The translations under genes and the position numbers were made by a program. Of a DNA stretch of 64,000 nt, positions 34,881-45,880 are shown piece after piece. A model generated the notes under the pieces. The model made no database searches. It saw nothing but the letters and a program-made list of their open reading frames with translations, and was not told where the DNA came from. Numbering within the stretch: the first letter of the stretch is position 1; each line of letters opens with the position of its first letter. The stretch comes from Hawksworthiomyces lignivorus (Eukaryota; Ascomycota; Sordariomycetes; Ophiostomatales; Ophiostomataceae). Where the stretch lies: contig NTMA01000027.1 of NCBI GenBank assembly GCA_002917075.1, positions 124,001-188,000 of the forward strand, read 5' to 3'.

Positions 34881-36095
34881 CCGAGATTGTCGCCGGCTGC
34901 GCCTGGGTAAGGCACCGCTTGGCTCTGCGCCCCGTTTGACGTGGCCGGGCTGACAGACTGTGTGGGCGGCAGGAAGCCCGAGGACGGCGTCGCGGACGAC
35001 TGGCCGTCGAGCTCCGGCTTGCTGATGGCGGGCAGCGCCGCGGTGCTCAGGGGGCTGACGCTGACGGCGGCCGGTGCGGCGGCCGCGCCGCTGCCCGCAG
35101 CAGCTACGTTTCCGCCGCCAGGGGGCACAGCTGGGTCTCCGGCCGCGTTGGCATCTGTCGCCGCCCCAGCCGCCGCCGCTGCTCCTGCGACGGCGCTCCC
35201 CTTGTTCCGAGCCGTGCAGCGGTAGATCAGGAAGAGGACGGCGCAGAGGAGGATGGCGCCGCCGGCCGCGCCGACGGCAATGCCGGCGATGGCGCCCTTA
35301 GACAGCGAGTTGGACGACGAAGACGACCCGCCGCTGTTCGAGCCGCTGCTGTCGCCGGACGTCGAGCCAGAGCCTGAGCCTGAGCTCGAGCCGGAACCGG
35401 AACCGGACGTACCCGATGAACCTCTTGCCGTGGTCGTACCCGTAGAACCGCCGCCTCCAGCTGCTTTGTTAGTCGAGGTGCTCGTCGTTCCGGCGCCACC
35501 AGCAGCCACGGTGGTAGGGAATGTGGTGCGGATGTTAATCGAATTCAGGACCGAGAAGCAGGCGACTTCGAGACTGTCCCAGACTTCTGCAGAGATTCAT
35601 GCAACAGTCAGTCAGACATTGCGGGTAAAATGAATGGGAAGGCAAGCAAGTAGCAAAGCCGCGACATCCCGGCCGCAGCGTAGAGAACGCACCTATAGCC
35701 GTTACAAATCCACACGCAGACTGGACACAGGGCTGCGCAGCTGATGAGATGGCGTACGCGTTGCTGGTCTGGCAGCCACACTCCAAGTCGCGCGTCGAAC
35801 ATGGGCTGTTGTTCTCTACTGCGCTGTCAAAGCATGACAGGGCGCACGTTGGAAAACTGAAAGTCGTAGAGGCGCGCTTGCGGAGCAGCTCTGCTGGGAT
35901 CAGCGGTGCCGTTGTAACCTGGGCATAGGGCGGCGCCGTGAACGGCGCGTTGCCAGCAGCTGTGCGGAGGTGATCATCATCGGCAGCGTTGCCTGCGACG
36001 AGGGGGCCAGGGCGAAAGCGCGGATACACTGCAGACGCCGAAGCTGGTACGGTGATGAGAGCCCCGGCAAAGAAGAAGAGAGAGAGGGGCGCCAT
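34544..36095 (-). CDS. CFEM-domain single-pass membrane protein with Gln/Pro-rich cytosolic tail
   Basis: Inferred exons on the minus strand are 36095-35693 and 35586-34544 (106-bp intron, GTGCGT ... CTCTGCAG), giving 481 aa. In order: signal peptide (MAPLSLFFFAGALITVPASA), a CFEM domain with all eight Cys in the pattern CALSC, SPC, LECGC, QPC, SAC, VAC (about residues 82-145), a Ser/Gly/Thr stalk with many SGSGS runs, one TM helix (GAIAGIAVGAAGGAILLCAV and onward, about 240-265), and a cytosolic tail with a nine-Gln run and Pro/Gln motifs. The Asp three residues before CGC (RDLECGC) is where haem-binding CFEM proteins carry the iron-ligating Asp. The intron falls inside the CFEM domain. Possible roles are haem/iron capture or wall-linked sensing. 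The tail without GPI signal favours a sensor-like topology, which is inference. Confidence 0.88.
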
Positions 36096-37793
36096 ACTAC
36101 GGTGGTTGGCAAAACGAAAGAAAAGAAAGTAAGCGGCAACGACAACAACAAGACAGAGTAGAAGAAGAACCGGTTCACGTCCTGATGCCTGGAAAGATGA
36201 AAAAAGAAAATTACCAGCTGTATGAAACGAAACGACGAACTCTATGGGTATGGAGGTATCAACACCAAGCTGAATGAACTAATGGAAAACGAAAAGCGCG
36301 CAACTCGCTCGTTGCCCTGCTGCCGGTTCCCTGCCAGATTCAACTATCTTTCAACCCTTCTCAAAATCGGGGGGATTTTCTCCGATGTTGCTGGGCTGGT
36401 CTACCAATTCAATACTTTGTTAGCATACGGGGTGTGGAACAAGAGAGTCCCTCCCTGTAGGGCGTGCCAAAGAAAATCCGCCTTCCTCTCCGTATTTGGT
36501 TACGAGCATGCAGCTACTTGAACTCAGGCTTTTTTTTGCTCGAGGGCATGCATGCGGTTGATCGGTATCCTGCACCGATGGCTGGGGGAAGGAGAATCGG
36601 TACAGACCCTCTGTGATTCTCATTTTGCTCTGTGCAAAAAGTTCAATTGCCATATTACAAGACGATTCTGAAGATGGGCATTCTGACCGAAACCCAAATT
36701 CGCGGCCTCTCCCATAATTAAGGTTATGTGATGTATCTACGCCACGAGCGCCTTCAGCTCATTTCGCTTCTCGTTTTCTGCTTTTCCTGCCTTGGCTTTT
36801 TGCCCTTGCAACGGCTGTGGCGCCCGCAGACGCAAGTCGGATTCAACTTGGCCTTCCTTGCATCTCCTGTCTTTTTACCATCTCGGGACTAGCCATTCCC
36901 TCCCAAGTGGATTAAAACGCCCTTCCCGCTCTAAGGGCCAGAGAAAAAAGCGACAATTGGTCACATCCGACATCTTTAGCGCGGCACTATTCCGCGCAGG
37001 TGTTGCTGGACCCTCGCTTGCCCAGCCATGGGTTCCGTTTCATTGCAGATGCTGCCTTTTGTTGCCTATTTTTTTTTTTTTTTTTTTTCCGTTACCGAAG
37101 AGCGACGGTGGGTTGGGCCTTCAGCCGCAATACAACGGTAGACTTAGTATTATTGCTGTACAAAATGTGAAAGCACACTCGAAAGCGGTGCCGAGTTATG
37201 AACACTAGGATCAAGGCTATGTGTAGGAGTTGCCTTGCGATATGTTTCTTTTTATTGCTATCTTCTCTATTTACTTCTTTCTCCCTGTCTCCCTCCTTTT
37301 TAAAGAAAAAAATATGGAAAAGACCAAAATAAAATAAAATAAAATACATAATAAATCAATAAAACATGGACTAAAAACGGGACGGTTCTGCCAAGCAAGG
37401 TGTTACGCCTCCGAGCGTATCGAATCACTGCCAATGCCGACTGTAGCTTCCTTGCTGAGGAACGTACCCCCGGCGTTTATAACCATATGTGAACACGACG
37501 TGCTTTCACCAGAGCGCAACACCTATCGTTCAATTGCAGAGATACCGCTGGCAATGCGGCTCTTCAGAATCTGCAGAGAGCTCCACGAGGTCGCCTATTT
37601 CAAAGCAATCCACAACAGGGGCTAAGTGTTTCGTTACACTTTGATGAACCTTATAATTGCCTCGTAATACTCTCCCCTCTGCTGCTTAAAAAGATCAGAT
37701 TGTAGCCATGAGAATTTCACAACAAGTCGCACCATAAGGAAACCATCAGGACAGCAATAGAGTGACAAATATAGACATGAACTGCAAGGCCCT
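36096..37793. other. Intergenic region containing a possible gene relic
   Basis: 1.7 kb between two minus-strand genes. It has a T20 run (37069-37088) and a short frame resembling part of an alpha/beta hydrolase (37434-37625, listed separately). No other coding signal. Confidence 0.5.
37434..37625 (+). pseudogene. Possible relic of an alpha/beta-hydrolase gene
   Basis: A 63-codon frame with an ATG. Residues 9-22 (RNVPPAFITICEHD) resemble the LPPxFIxVGExD segment that carries the catalytic Asp in hormone-sensitive-lipase-type alpha/beta hydrolases. The frame then reads VLSPERNTYRSIAEI, matching the usual DEg-xxYaxxL continuation, and ends within 40 codons. I see no GxSxG nucleophile region or oxyanion HGG block upstream. 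If real, it is a truncated remnant in a region poor in genes. It could also be chance; confidence is low. Confidence 0.3.
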
Positions 37794-39712
37794 CTATTTA
37801 GAATCCACACTAGCAACGCTCGTAAATCCACGTTCATCGCTGGTTGAAGGTGAGCCGATCGGCGTGGCGTGTACAAATGTCGCCTGCTTGTTGGTGTCCG
37901 GACTCTCCTCTTCAGAGCTGTGCGCTGAAGGGTCCTCCTGTGCTACCGTCAACTGTTCTGCTTTGCGTTTCCTAAAATCAATTAGTTTTTTGAGCGCAGC
38001 TGTTGCACGGTGATCAAGGACCCTCACTCTCTGGTCTTCATGACTGTGTTGAGTATGTGCGTGACGATAATCAAACCCACTGCGCACGAAAAGCTGAAGG
38101 CATAGCCCTTTTTGAATCGCGGCGCCTCAACAGTAGGATAAACAAGAATACCCGTCCTGTAGGCAACACAAATCAGCAAGATCTCTCATACTACTAATTC
38201 CAAGACTACTCAAGAATCACCATACCAGGCCGTAGAAGACTGCGCAATGATGTTGATGAATACAAGCGTAAACGATCGGGTCTCCGGAGAGTCCCGTAGG
38301 ATGTTGTTCACCCAGCCATACAGAGAACTGGACAAGGCATAAGAAAAGCTGGTTGTACAGAACGCATACCACTTTGCACCTTCAGGAACATTCCAGATAA
38401 GCTATAAGAAATCTCTGTTAGCATTCCTCTTATATTCGGAGGCACCAATGCTGAGCTCTTACAAGAATGAGGAGAGCGATGGCGTCCATCGTCGCAGCAA
38501 ATGTGATCCCCCAGGCAGGCCCCCAAAGCAAATCCGAAGAGAAATTCGTAAACAGAGTGTAGAAGATCCCTAGAGCTGAAGGGAGCGTGCCGTATTGATT
38601 GACTTTGGAAGACGGGTAGCGGTTTAGAGACTTGAGCCACAAAAGAAATGCACCGGTATTGGCACTGTTGTTCCAGAACAGAACATCGACAAGAATGACG
38701 ATATAGAAGTGTTTGCTGCGGAATATATTTTTCACGTGGCTCAATCGGAGCTTGCCGCGAACAGAATGCCCGCTCTTTTCGAGTCTTCGTTTTGCAAGGT
38801 CAATGTCTTTTTGACTAAGAACTAACCGATTGGGCTGTTCGATCGTTCCAGGAATGACAAAGAAACCGAGAATGCCAACTGGAAGTGTGGCTACGGCACA
38901 GATAATATACATCCATCTTACGTAGAGTATGTGGTCAGTGTGCACGCCAGCAAGGAAGACAGCTACCGATAATGCGCTGATAGGAGAAGGCGGGTCATCG
39001 CTACTCACCTCCAGCCGGCCAGTCCATTGACGCCGTCAAGACGTGTCGTGGCCGCCGCTTGGACCAAACCAGCAGTAAGCGTACCGATAGGCAGGCCAGT
39101 GTACCAAATCCCGCCACGCCGCGATATCTCAAATCGCTTATACCAAGAACCTAGACGCTGTTAGAGTTGTCTCGCCAAAAATGGACGGCCAAGTAGACAA
39201 AACAGAGACGCCATACCAAGGACATAATGCACCGCTGGGAAATATGCAGCCTCAAACCAGCCGATCAGAAAACGGTAGGCCATCAGCTCCGCATAGCCGG
39301 TTACCCGATACTGAAGAAGCGTGAAGATGCCCCAGCCGATATCCATACCAGCAATGAGCCAATGCATAGGAATGTATGTGAAGAGGAAAAGAAATGGGAT
39401 CTGACCAACTACAGCCCCCACAATGTAAATGGTTTGAAGCTGAATCAGCTGGTTGCCATAGAACCCAAGGTCCTCCTTCATGCCGGCAACGTAAGCGTTG
39501 TCTGTTGCCGTGTTAGTATACAATTAGAATGAGATTGATCAGACAAGAATCATACTCAAATTATTCTGGTCGAGATTCTTCACCCAGTATGAGACAACAA
39601 GGTAGGGCACCACGAGGGTATCCAGCTTGAGTAGGAATTTGCGCTCTTCTGGCGTGTCATTGTCATCAAACCACTGAATCTTCCACCACTTTCGATCTGA
39701 TAAAAGAGACAT
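37794..39712 (-). CDS. MFS permease, anion:cation symporter (Dal5/Liz1-like) family
   Basis: Seven inferred exons on the minus strand: 39712-39556, 39501-39217, 39150-39009, 38916-38463, 38401-38226, 38156-38028 and 37971-37794, giving 506 aa. All introns (54-92 bp) have GT-AG ends and keep frame. The fungal ACS family imports organic anions and vitamins (allantoate, pantothenate, nicotinate, biotin-like compounds); the substrate here cannot be read. Hallmarks: RKFLLKLDTLVVPYLVVSYW and LDQNNLNNAYVAGMKEDLG at the start, FLIGWFEAAYFPAVHYVLGS (family RFxLGxxEAg-like), ISRRGGIWYTGLPIGTLTAG, GWRWMYIICAVATL, NVPEGAKWYAF and RSFTLVFINIIAQSSTAW. Twelve TM helices are expected. The last intron sits in the cytosolic tail. 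Its retention would stop translation at once (GAG TGA) and remove the acidic Ser-rich end. Confidence 0.9.
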
Positions 39713-40712
39713 GGTGCCAGCATGTAGAAGCCCCGGCCTAAAATGCTTCGACAGACACAAGCAGCTTGGAGCGTAAATCAGTAACGAATATTTCAGCTCT
39801 ACGGCCAAGCACAGATATCGGACACTCCTAGAGAGGAGCAAAGTCGCACAGGATTAGAAGCAATAAATACACATTTAATTTAGTACCCAAGGTAGGGGCT
39901 TAATTTTTTTTCTAGATTATGAAATTCAAACTCAACCCTATTATGCACAGTGGCATGTAAAACTTTCAACCCTCCTATTGCGCGATCATAGGTTCGGTGA
40001 TGACATCTTGGAGGGGGCGGACGCGATATGAGTACTACTGCGTGCACAGGCAATGCTGGCTTAGAGGCGCGGGCCAGCACCGGTACAAATTACCATTCAG
40101 CGTAGGACATGTGCTTGTCGTTCACAGTTTATAGTGTCATCCAACGCGCAGTAATTGAGAACTAGCCAGACCATGCCCACCTGCATGCTGATCTGACGGC
40201 TGCCCCCACGCTGCGATCTATCGTGCTAAGTAGCATCGGCGACGTGATTAGATGACGCTCTCAAGGTGCCACAGTCAGCAGCCCGGCAATAAGCGGCCGG
40301 CAACTAAGAGTTGCCACGTTTGGAAATAATTACGGAACATATTGTGGGGAGCCGCATTCACGGATTAGGGTGCTACGTAGCGTTGTACAGAGAACTTGAC
40401 ATACCGATTCGTATCTCTCACATGTCGATCGAGACTGACAGATGTGCATGTTTGCATGGGGTATGCACCGTAATGTCAAACAACTAATAGTGAAGATTTC
40501 GCAGGGCTGGAGTAGGCGGGGCGAGTAAATTGATTATTCCAAGATCGTTATTAGTTACACTGGCTATCTCTCTTCATGTGGCTGCCGGGCGTTGTGCCTC
40601 CCCGCCGGGCGTACCTGGTCTCTTTCCAAGTCACTGAAGTAACTTTCTTCTGCAGTCTTCGCATCTTGAAATCTGGTCGCTGTAAACCGGTCATGAGCAA
40701 AAAAAAAAAAAA
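39713..40712. other. Intergenic region between divergent genes
   Basis: 1 kb promoter region shared by the MFS permease (minus) and the 2EXR gene (plus). At its right end an ATG at 40693 opens a 12-codon frame that runs through A15 (40699-40713) and overlaps the 2EXR start. Confidence 0.6.
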
Positions 40713-41891
40713 ATGTCGAAGCACAAAATAAAGAAGGGCCAGGAGACACATGGTCAGGCATCTGAGGCGCTTGATCAACCACCTAATCCTCAAGGAGGAT
40801 GCTTGTTTATGCAGCTCCCGCAAGAGCTGCGCGACGAGATATACGGCCACGTCTTCTTCTCCACGAGACTGGCATCGGGCTACAGGCGGTACGAGCCTCT
40901 CACGAGTTATCGAGTCACATCAGATCATAATGCGCTCGCTTTGCTGCACCCTTGTCGCCAAATTCACGCCGAAATTGGCATGAGTTGGCTTCGCATGGTT
41001 CAATTCAGCTTTGAGAGTCCCGGGGCCATGCTCGATAAGCTTGCTGGTCTTCCCATCGAGACCCGTTCTTTGATTCGCCATGTACGTGTCTGTGGTGACA
41101 CTGTGAACATCCCTTACCTATCCCAGGACGGCGGTTGCGACTTCCAGACCTCTGCGATCCTCAAATTCCTTCCTGGTCTCAAATTGGACAGGCTCACCGT
41201 GATGGGATGTTCGAGTTCTGTGGAGTGCTACATGACTCTCGACAATCTAATCAGGCATAGCGACGGGTGGAAGGAGCTGTATTACCTCGCGCACGACTTA
41301 TCCTTTCTCACTCATAACTATGATTTGGATCTGCTGGCAAGCGAAGGGCCTCAGCCTGCTAGCTGGCAAGCTGCCCTAGAAAGCCGTGACGGCCGGGCCT
41401 CGTCCCCATCGGTGACAATCTACCACCCTGAAGATCCCGACGTCTACCACCCCGATGATTCCGGCGGCATCCGCCTTGCTATCCCTACCGACTCGAAAGG
41501 CTGGGATCCTATTGCGCAGAAGCTGGAGAGAAATAAACGCCTGATCACATACGCGGAATGGGGGAACCGGGCCTTGTACACCAAAAGCGATGTCGAGCAA
41601 GACGTGTTGGTTGTAGTAAAGAGGGGTAATAACGTAGATTGCGAGGAAAAATTAGGATCATCTTATCTTGAGCATGACCTCCGCCAGCATTTGGGAAGAA
41701 AGACTTGGATGCAGTTTAAAGCAGAGCTGCGTAAACATGATAAACAAGGTGATGAAGGCAACGGCGTTGACCTTTTTTTCGATAGCTCTTTGAAGGATAA
41801 ACAGGAAGTGATAGACGCATACACTCATGTAGATGAGTACGTGTGGCCCCCTTTTCACTCTTCAACAATCCATGAATGCATACTTTGTTAA
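40713..41891 (+). CDS. 2EXR-type (F-box-like) fungal protein
   Basis: A single 392-aa frame from ATG 40713. The N-terminal block FMQLPQELRDEIYGHVFFST (about residues 29-48) is the 2EXR hallmark LPxELRxxIY, and LLHPCRQIHAEIG (about 80-92) is the second conserved segment (LLxxCRQIxxE). These proteins are a large, mostly uncharacterised and often expanded fungal family. The start resembles an F-box, but no ubiquitin-ligase role has been shown from sequence. The C-terminal two thirds is non-repetitive, with DRLTVMGC and LIRHSDGWKELYYL segments. No signal peptide or TM. The start codon directly abuts a 15-A run, and a short upstream frame (ATG at 40693) overlaps it out of frame, which may lower initiation. 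Confidence 0.85.
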   Translation: MSKHKIKKGQETHGQASEALDQPPNPQGGCLFMQLPQELRDEIYGHVFFSTRLASGYRRYEPLTSYRVTSDHNALALLHPCRQIHAEIGMSWLRMVQFSFESPGAMLDKLAGLPIETRSLIRHVRVCGDTVNIPYLSQDGGCDFQTSAILKFLPGLKLDRLTVMGCSSSVECYMTLDNLIRHSDGWKELYYLAHDLSFLTHNYDLDLLASEGPQPASWQAALESRDGRASSPSVTIYHPEDPDVYHPDDSGGIRLAIPTDSKGWDPIAQKLERNKRLITYAEWGNRALYTKSDVEQDVLVVVKRGNNVDCEEKLGSSYLEHDLRQHLGRKTWMQFKAELRKHDKQGDEGNGVDLFFDSSLKDKQEVIDAYTHVDEYVWPPFHSSTIHECILC

Positions 41892-42464
41892 AGTGAAGCA
41901 TTTCAGTTTACGGTGTAGTACTCGGAATGATCAGCGACGGCTTATCTAGTTTTGTAAGCAGTAGATATTGCTTATGTTGGATGCGGAGCTGCAAAGTCCT
42001 AGTACGGGTATTATCTGCCATCGACGATGACGATGCAATGAGCGCAATCATAATTGATTCTATCCAACCTAGTTGTGCGCGCGAAATCTAGTATGTCAAA
42101 CTTCTGCAAGAGAATAAAAACTCAACGTACATGCGAACAAGACTGCGTTAGGCTCTCTTATTATAATCCACTCACTACTTTGCCTGTTACGGAAGAAGGT
42201 TCTCCGCTGTCTAAAGTGCGTCGGCAAAACAAGTTCTATCATTACTGCTGCGGGAGTATAGGATACAAAAAGCAAGAATATGTTTAAATACAAGTCGTTA
42301 TTTTCTCTAATTAGATGAAAGGCGAGGTAGAATAAAGGCTCCTCTCAGGCTCACCTGAGGATATGATCACGACAGCTTCACTACGTCTCTATGGACCCTC
42401 AACTTGCGATCTACTGAATCTCCAACGGGTTTGAAGTCTAGACGCCATTAGATTCGTTGTCAAA
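41892..42464. other. Intergenic region
   Basis: 573 bp, AT-rich, between two plus-strand genes; presumed promoter of the alpha-galactosidase. No clear regulatory site identified. Confidence 0.55.
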
Positions 42465-44032
42465 ATGATAAGACTTTTCATTGCTGGAATTTTGCTAGAT
42501 TCAGCTGGAGCTCTGGTTAGCCAAGATGGCTTTACTGGGCGTCTCCCGGCGATGGGCTGGAACTCTTGGAACGAGTACCGGTGCAGTATCAACCACAGTG
42601 TCTTTGCTACTGTCGGTCAGAAACTGGTTTCTCTTGGGCTAGACAAACTCGGCTATGTCTATGTCAACATCGATGACTGTTGGAGCGACAAACAGAAGAG
42701 GCGAGATGCAAGCACCGGCGAGATACTGCCCGACAGAACCAAATTTCCCGATGGCATCAATCATACTGCAGACGTGATTCACGCACTTGGCTTAAAGATA
42801 GGACTTTATAGCGACGCTGGTTTGTGTGACCGTGTGTCTTGCAGCATTTAGTCCTTGCTTCATAGCGTTAACATGTGACGTTGTTAGGCACCGACACCTG
42901 CGGAGGATATGCTGGCTCTCTGGGATATGAGGAGACGGATGCGGCAACGTTCAGCAGGTGGGGCATCGACTGTGAGTTTGCTCTGAATAGCCTTGGCGTT
43001 GATTTAGCACTGACCACAACGCCCATCTTGCAGATCTGAAATACGATAACTGCAACGTTCCGTCCAAGTACAGGGATCCATATTCCTACTCTCCAGAAGG
43101 CATCAGCTCCAACGCGCCCTCTGAATACGACTGGGAAACATCCAACACCGCCGCGCGCTATAGAACAATGCGCGATGCGCTCGCCAAGCAGAATCGCACA
43201 ATCCAATACTCGCTCTGCGCATGGGGCGACGCGCGGATCGAGCGCTGGGGCAACAATACCGGCCATAGCTGGCGCATGTGGCAAGACATAACGCCAACCT
43301 GGAGAGACAAAGGCGGATCGAGCAGGGGCCTACTGCCTATCGTGAACCAGGCATCCTTCTTCTGGAACGCGACCGGCTTCTGGGGCCATAACGACTGGGA
43401 CATGCTGGAGGTCGGCAACGGCAACATGAGCATTGAGGAAAACCGAAGTCATTTTGCAATGTGGTGCGCGCTGAAGAGTCCTCTTATCATTGGCACGCCG
43501 CTCGATTCAATAAAGAAGCCGATCCTCGATATATTGTCAAACAAAGCTCTCATTGCCTTCAATCAAGACCCTGTGTATGGATTCTCAGCCATGCCTTTCA
43601 AGCAGGGGAACAACAAGAACGGCACTTCCGATTTCGACCATCCACCCGAGTACTGGACGGGCAGCTCGATCAAGGGCATCCATGTGTTTATGCTGAATAC
43701 CCAAGACAAGACTGTACAGATGAAATTTGCAATGGCTGAAATTTCGAGTTTAAAGGACCGCGCTGATGCTGAGTATCTCATATACGACATGTGGACAGGC
43801 AACGCCCTCGGAAATTTTACGGGAGACGTTGCAATGGACGTAAAAATGCACGACACAGCTGCACTGACGATTACAACTGGTGAAGGTGAGTTCCTCGACT
43901 TGAATGTGGAGCGAAATACAAACTAACCATGTCGCATAAGGGAAACATCCAAATCCCAGCTGGAAACCAGTCGGATACTCCTCGCACCTAAATAGATCTA
44001 GGGAGTTTCCTAGCTCGTCCGACGCTGAATAA
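42465..44032 (+). CDS. Alpha-galactosidase, glycoside hydrolase family 27, secreted
   Basis: Inferred exons are 42465-42819, 42888-42971, 43034-43885 and 43941-44032, giving 460 aa; introns are 68, 62 and 55 bp. It removes terminal alpha-1,6-galactose from galactomannan or raffinose-type sugars. The signal peptide is [20 protein letters not shown]. Hallmarks: [41 protein letters not shown], the nucleophile Asp in YLKYDNC (about D151), and the acid/base region [14 protein letters not shown] where the family has WNDPDML. Several N-x-S/T glycosylation sites. The last intron, with CTAAC branch site, restores the expected end [16 protein letters not shown]; without it the frame ends early at 43926. 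HNDWD in place of NDPD is a variation, but both Asp are kept, so the enzyme should be active. The C-terminal beta-domain is present. Confidence 0.93.
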
Positions 44033-45830
44033 TATTTCTTGGCTAATGTCGACTAGAATAATAGAAGAGTAGTGAAAACGATTCTAGGGCGGTGCCGCAA
44101 TTTTGCAAGGTAATTGGTCATGCCACGATATTAAGTTGTAGATAGGGCCCCTGCGAAGGCGGTTAAGAATAGAGGATAGCTGTCTAGAGCTCTTCCGCCC
44201 TATCTCACCGCCTAGAGCTATGCAAAAAGGAAAGTCAGACTTCTGGCCCATTTCTCTAGATACAACTGGCATGCACCTGAACATACACATTCTGAAGAGA
44301 TATATCGCCTAATCAGAGAAGAACTTATCCGTGGAGACAAGAACTAAGTCAATTGGCCGCGAATTGGCGGAGAATCGAAAAAGGTCTCTGGCCTTTGGCC
44401 GAGGCTGGCCTGGCCCCAAGGCCTGGCCATCTAAGAAGAAGCAGCTCATTTTGTAAGAGATTCTTTGCGAAAAGTATGCCTAATTTGGCCTGGTGTACTT
44501 TACACCACTAAAAATCGCTTTACGTATAATCGCCGCTAAAGTATTGTAGTTCTTTGGTAAACAGATCGCAGTTGACTTCTGTATATTTCAAATAATGTAC
44601 GTTTCCCTAAGTGATGTATGCATCATTTAGATGAATATATCGGTATATCCAGTTTGGTCTTCCATTTTGATAGTTTTATAGCCAAGAAGTGATAGCCTTA
44701 TAGCAACCCCTTTTACAAAACCATAACTAGCGCAGTAGTGGCCGTCTTTCTTCTTTCGGTTTGTTTGTCTTGAAAACTTTAAATTGTATGGATACTTTTA
44801 CCTTTTTCTTGGTTGTTGCAAGGACGCAGACTTCGTATTTTTTCGAATAAACATGTCTGGTCTTATTGCCAAACGCTGTGTTGGCTTTTTTAGCGTCGAA
44901 AATCCTAATATTGATTGCTTGAATTCTAAGGATTTTGCGTCATGCTGTTCTTTTATTGTACATATCTATCTGATGGATCATACAGTATTTAGTCTCTCAT
45001 GTCTTTATACGGGAGAGCGCACTTGTACACGTATGTACATACATTCTATTAAAAAGGGGGGTTTCCGATTGTTATGCGTGGATAAGGGACAAGGGGCTAG
45101 TAGAATTGATTACGAGGTTGACACTGAAAGAAATTAATTGGCTGAGATAATTGGTGGCGTCAATACACAATTTAACTCCCGACCTAGGGTATTCGATTTA
45201 ATCAGTCAACCTTGACCATGTACGTCTTATACGTACTGAGCCGAAGCCTCCGGGGGCCAGAAACTAATAGAAATTCTAGCTATACTCCGTAGTTGATATT
45301 CAACACATATAATTACAGAAGACTAAAGGAAATAGTGGTGACCAACGTGGTGTCAGTGGTGAGCGAATGCGTGGTTGCCCCCCCATGTATTCCTTTCTTC
45401 GTCTTCTTTGAACTAGTTAGCTAGGCTGTTGTCTAGCACACGCCCACAGCGCTTTATCCTGCGTTGGAAAGGTGTGGCGGCTTGGGTTTCCTTGGCGTTT
45501 TGCTAGATCTAGAGTATTATTGAAGCTTGATTCTCGATTTGGAAAGAAAGAGATAGGTGAAAATTTAGTGGAGTTGATAAGACAACGTCGCAATGTCTTG
45601 CTACTTTGGGCGTGACCTTTTTTTTTTTTTTTTTTTTTTGTTTGCTCGGCCCCTGGTACTGTTGAGCCGCTCCTTTTATTGATTTCAGGTTGAAGGCTAT
45701 TTTCGTGACGTTTATCTGGCTCATGGTGTTCTTCACCCTTTTCAGGTTGGTTTTTTTTTTTTTTTTGTCTTTCTTTCTCCGACAAAGACTACATCTCGGA
45801 CCTACCCTTTGTTGTGGATAGCTTGTTGTT

Positions 45831-45873
<43 letters not shown>

Positions 45874-45880
45874 GTTTGGG
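44033..45880. other. Intergenic region with dense poly-T tracts
   Basis: 1.85 kb, AT-rich. It holds T22 (45618-45639), T16 (45751-45766), T41 (45832-45872) and one TACTCCGTA word (45283-45291). No supported gene. Confidence 0.65.
45832..45872. repeat. Poly-T tract (41 T) just before a start codon
   Basis: Forty-one uninterrupted T, ending eight bases before the ATG at 45881. It is the longest homopolymer in the window and would be a poly-U in the leader of the downstream gene if transcription starts upstream of it. Confidence 0.95.

Noticed and set aside
37989..38030. Apparent frameshift in the C-terminal tail of the MFS permease
   Set aside because: Explained by a normal 56-bp intron (GTGAGG, CTAAT branch site, TTTTAG) that restores the frame.
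43886..43926. Early stop at 43926 in the alpha-galactosidase
   Set aside because: Lies inside a 55-bp intron; splicing gives the expected family C-terminus.
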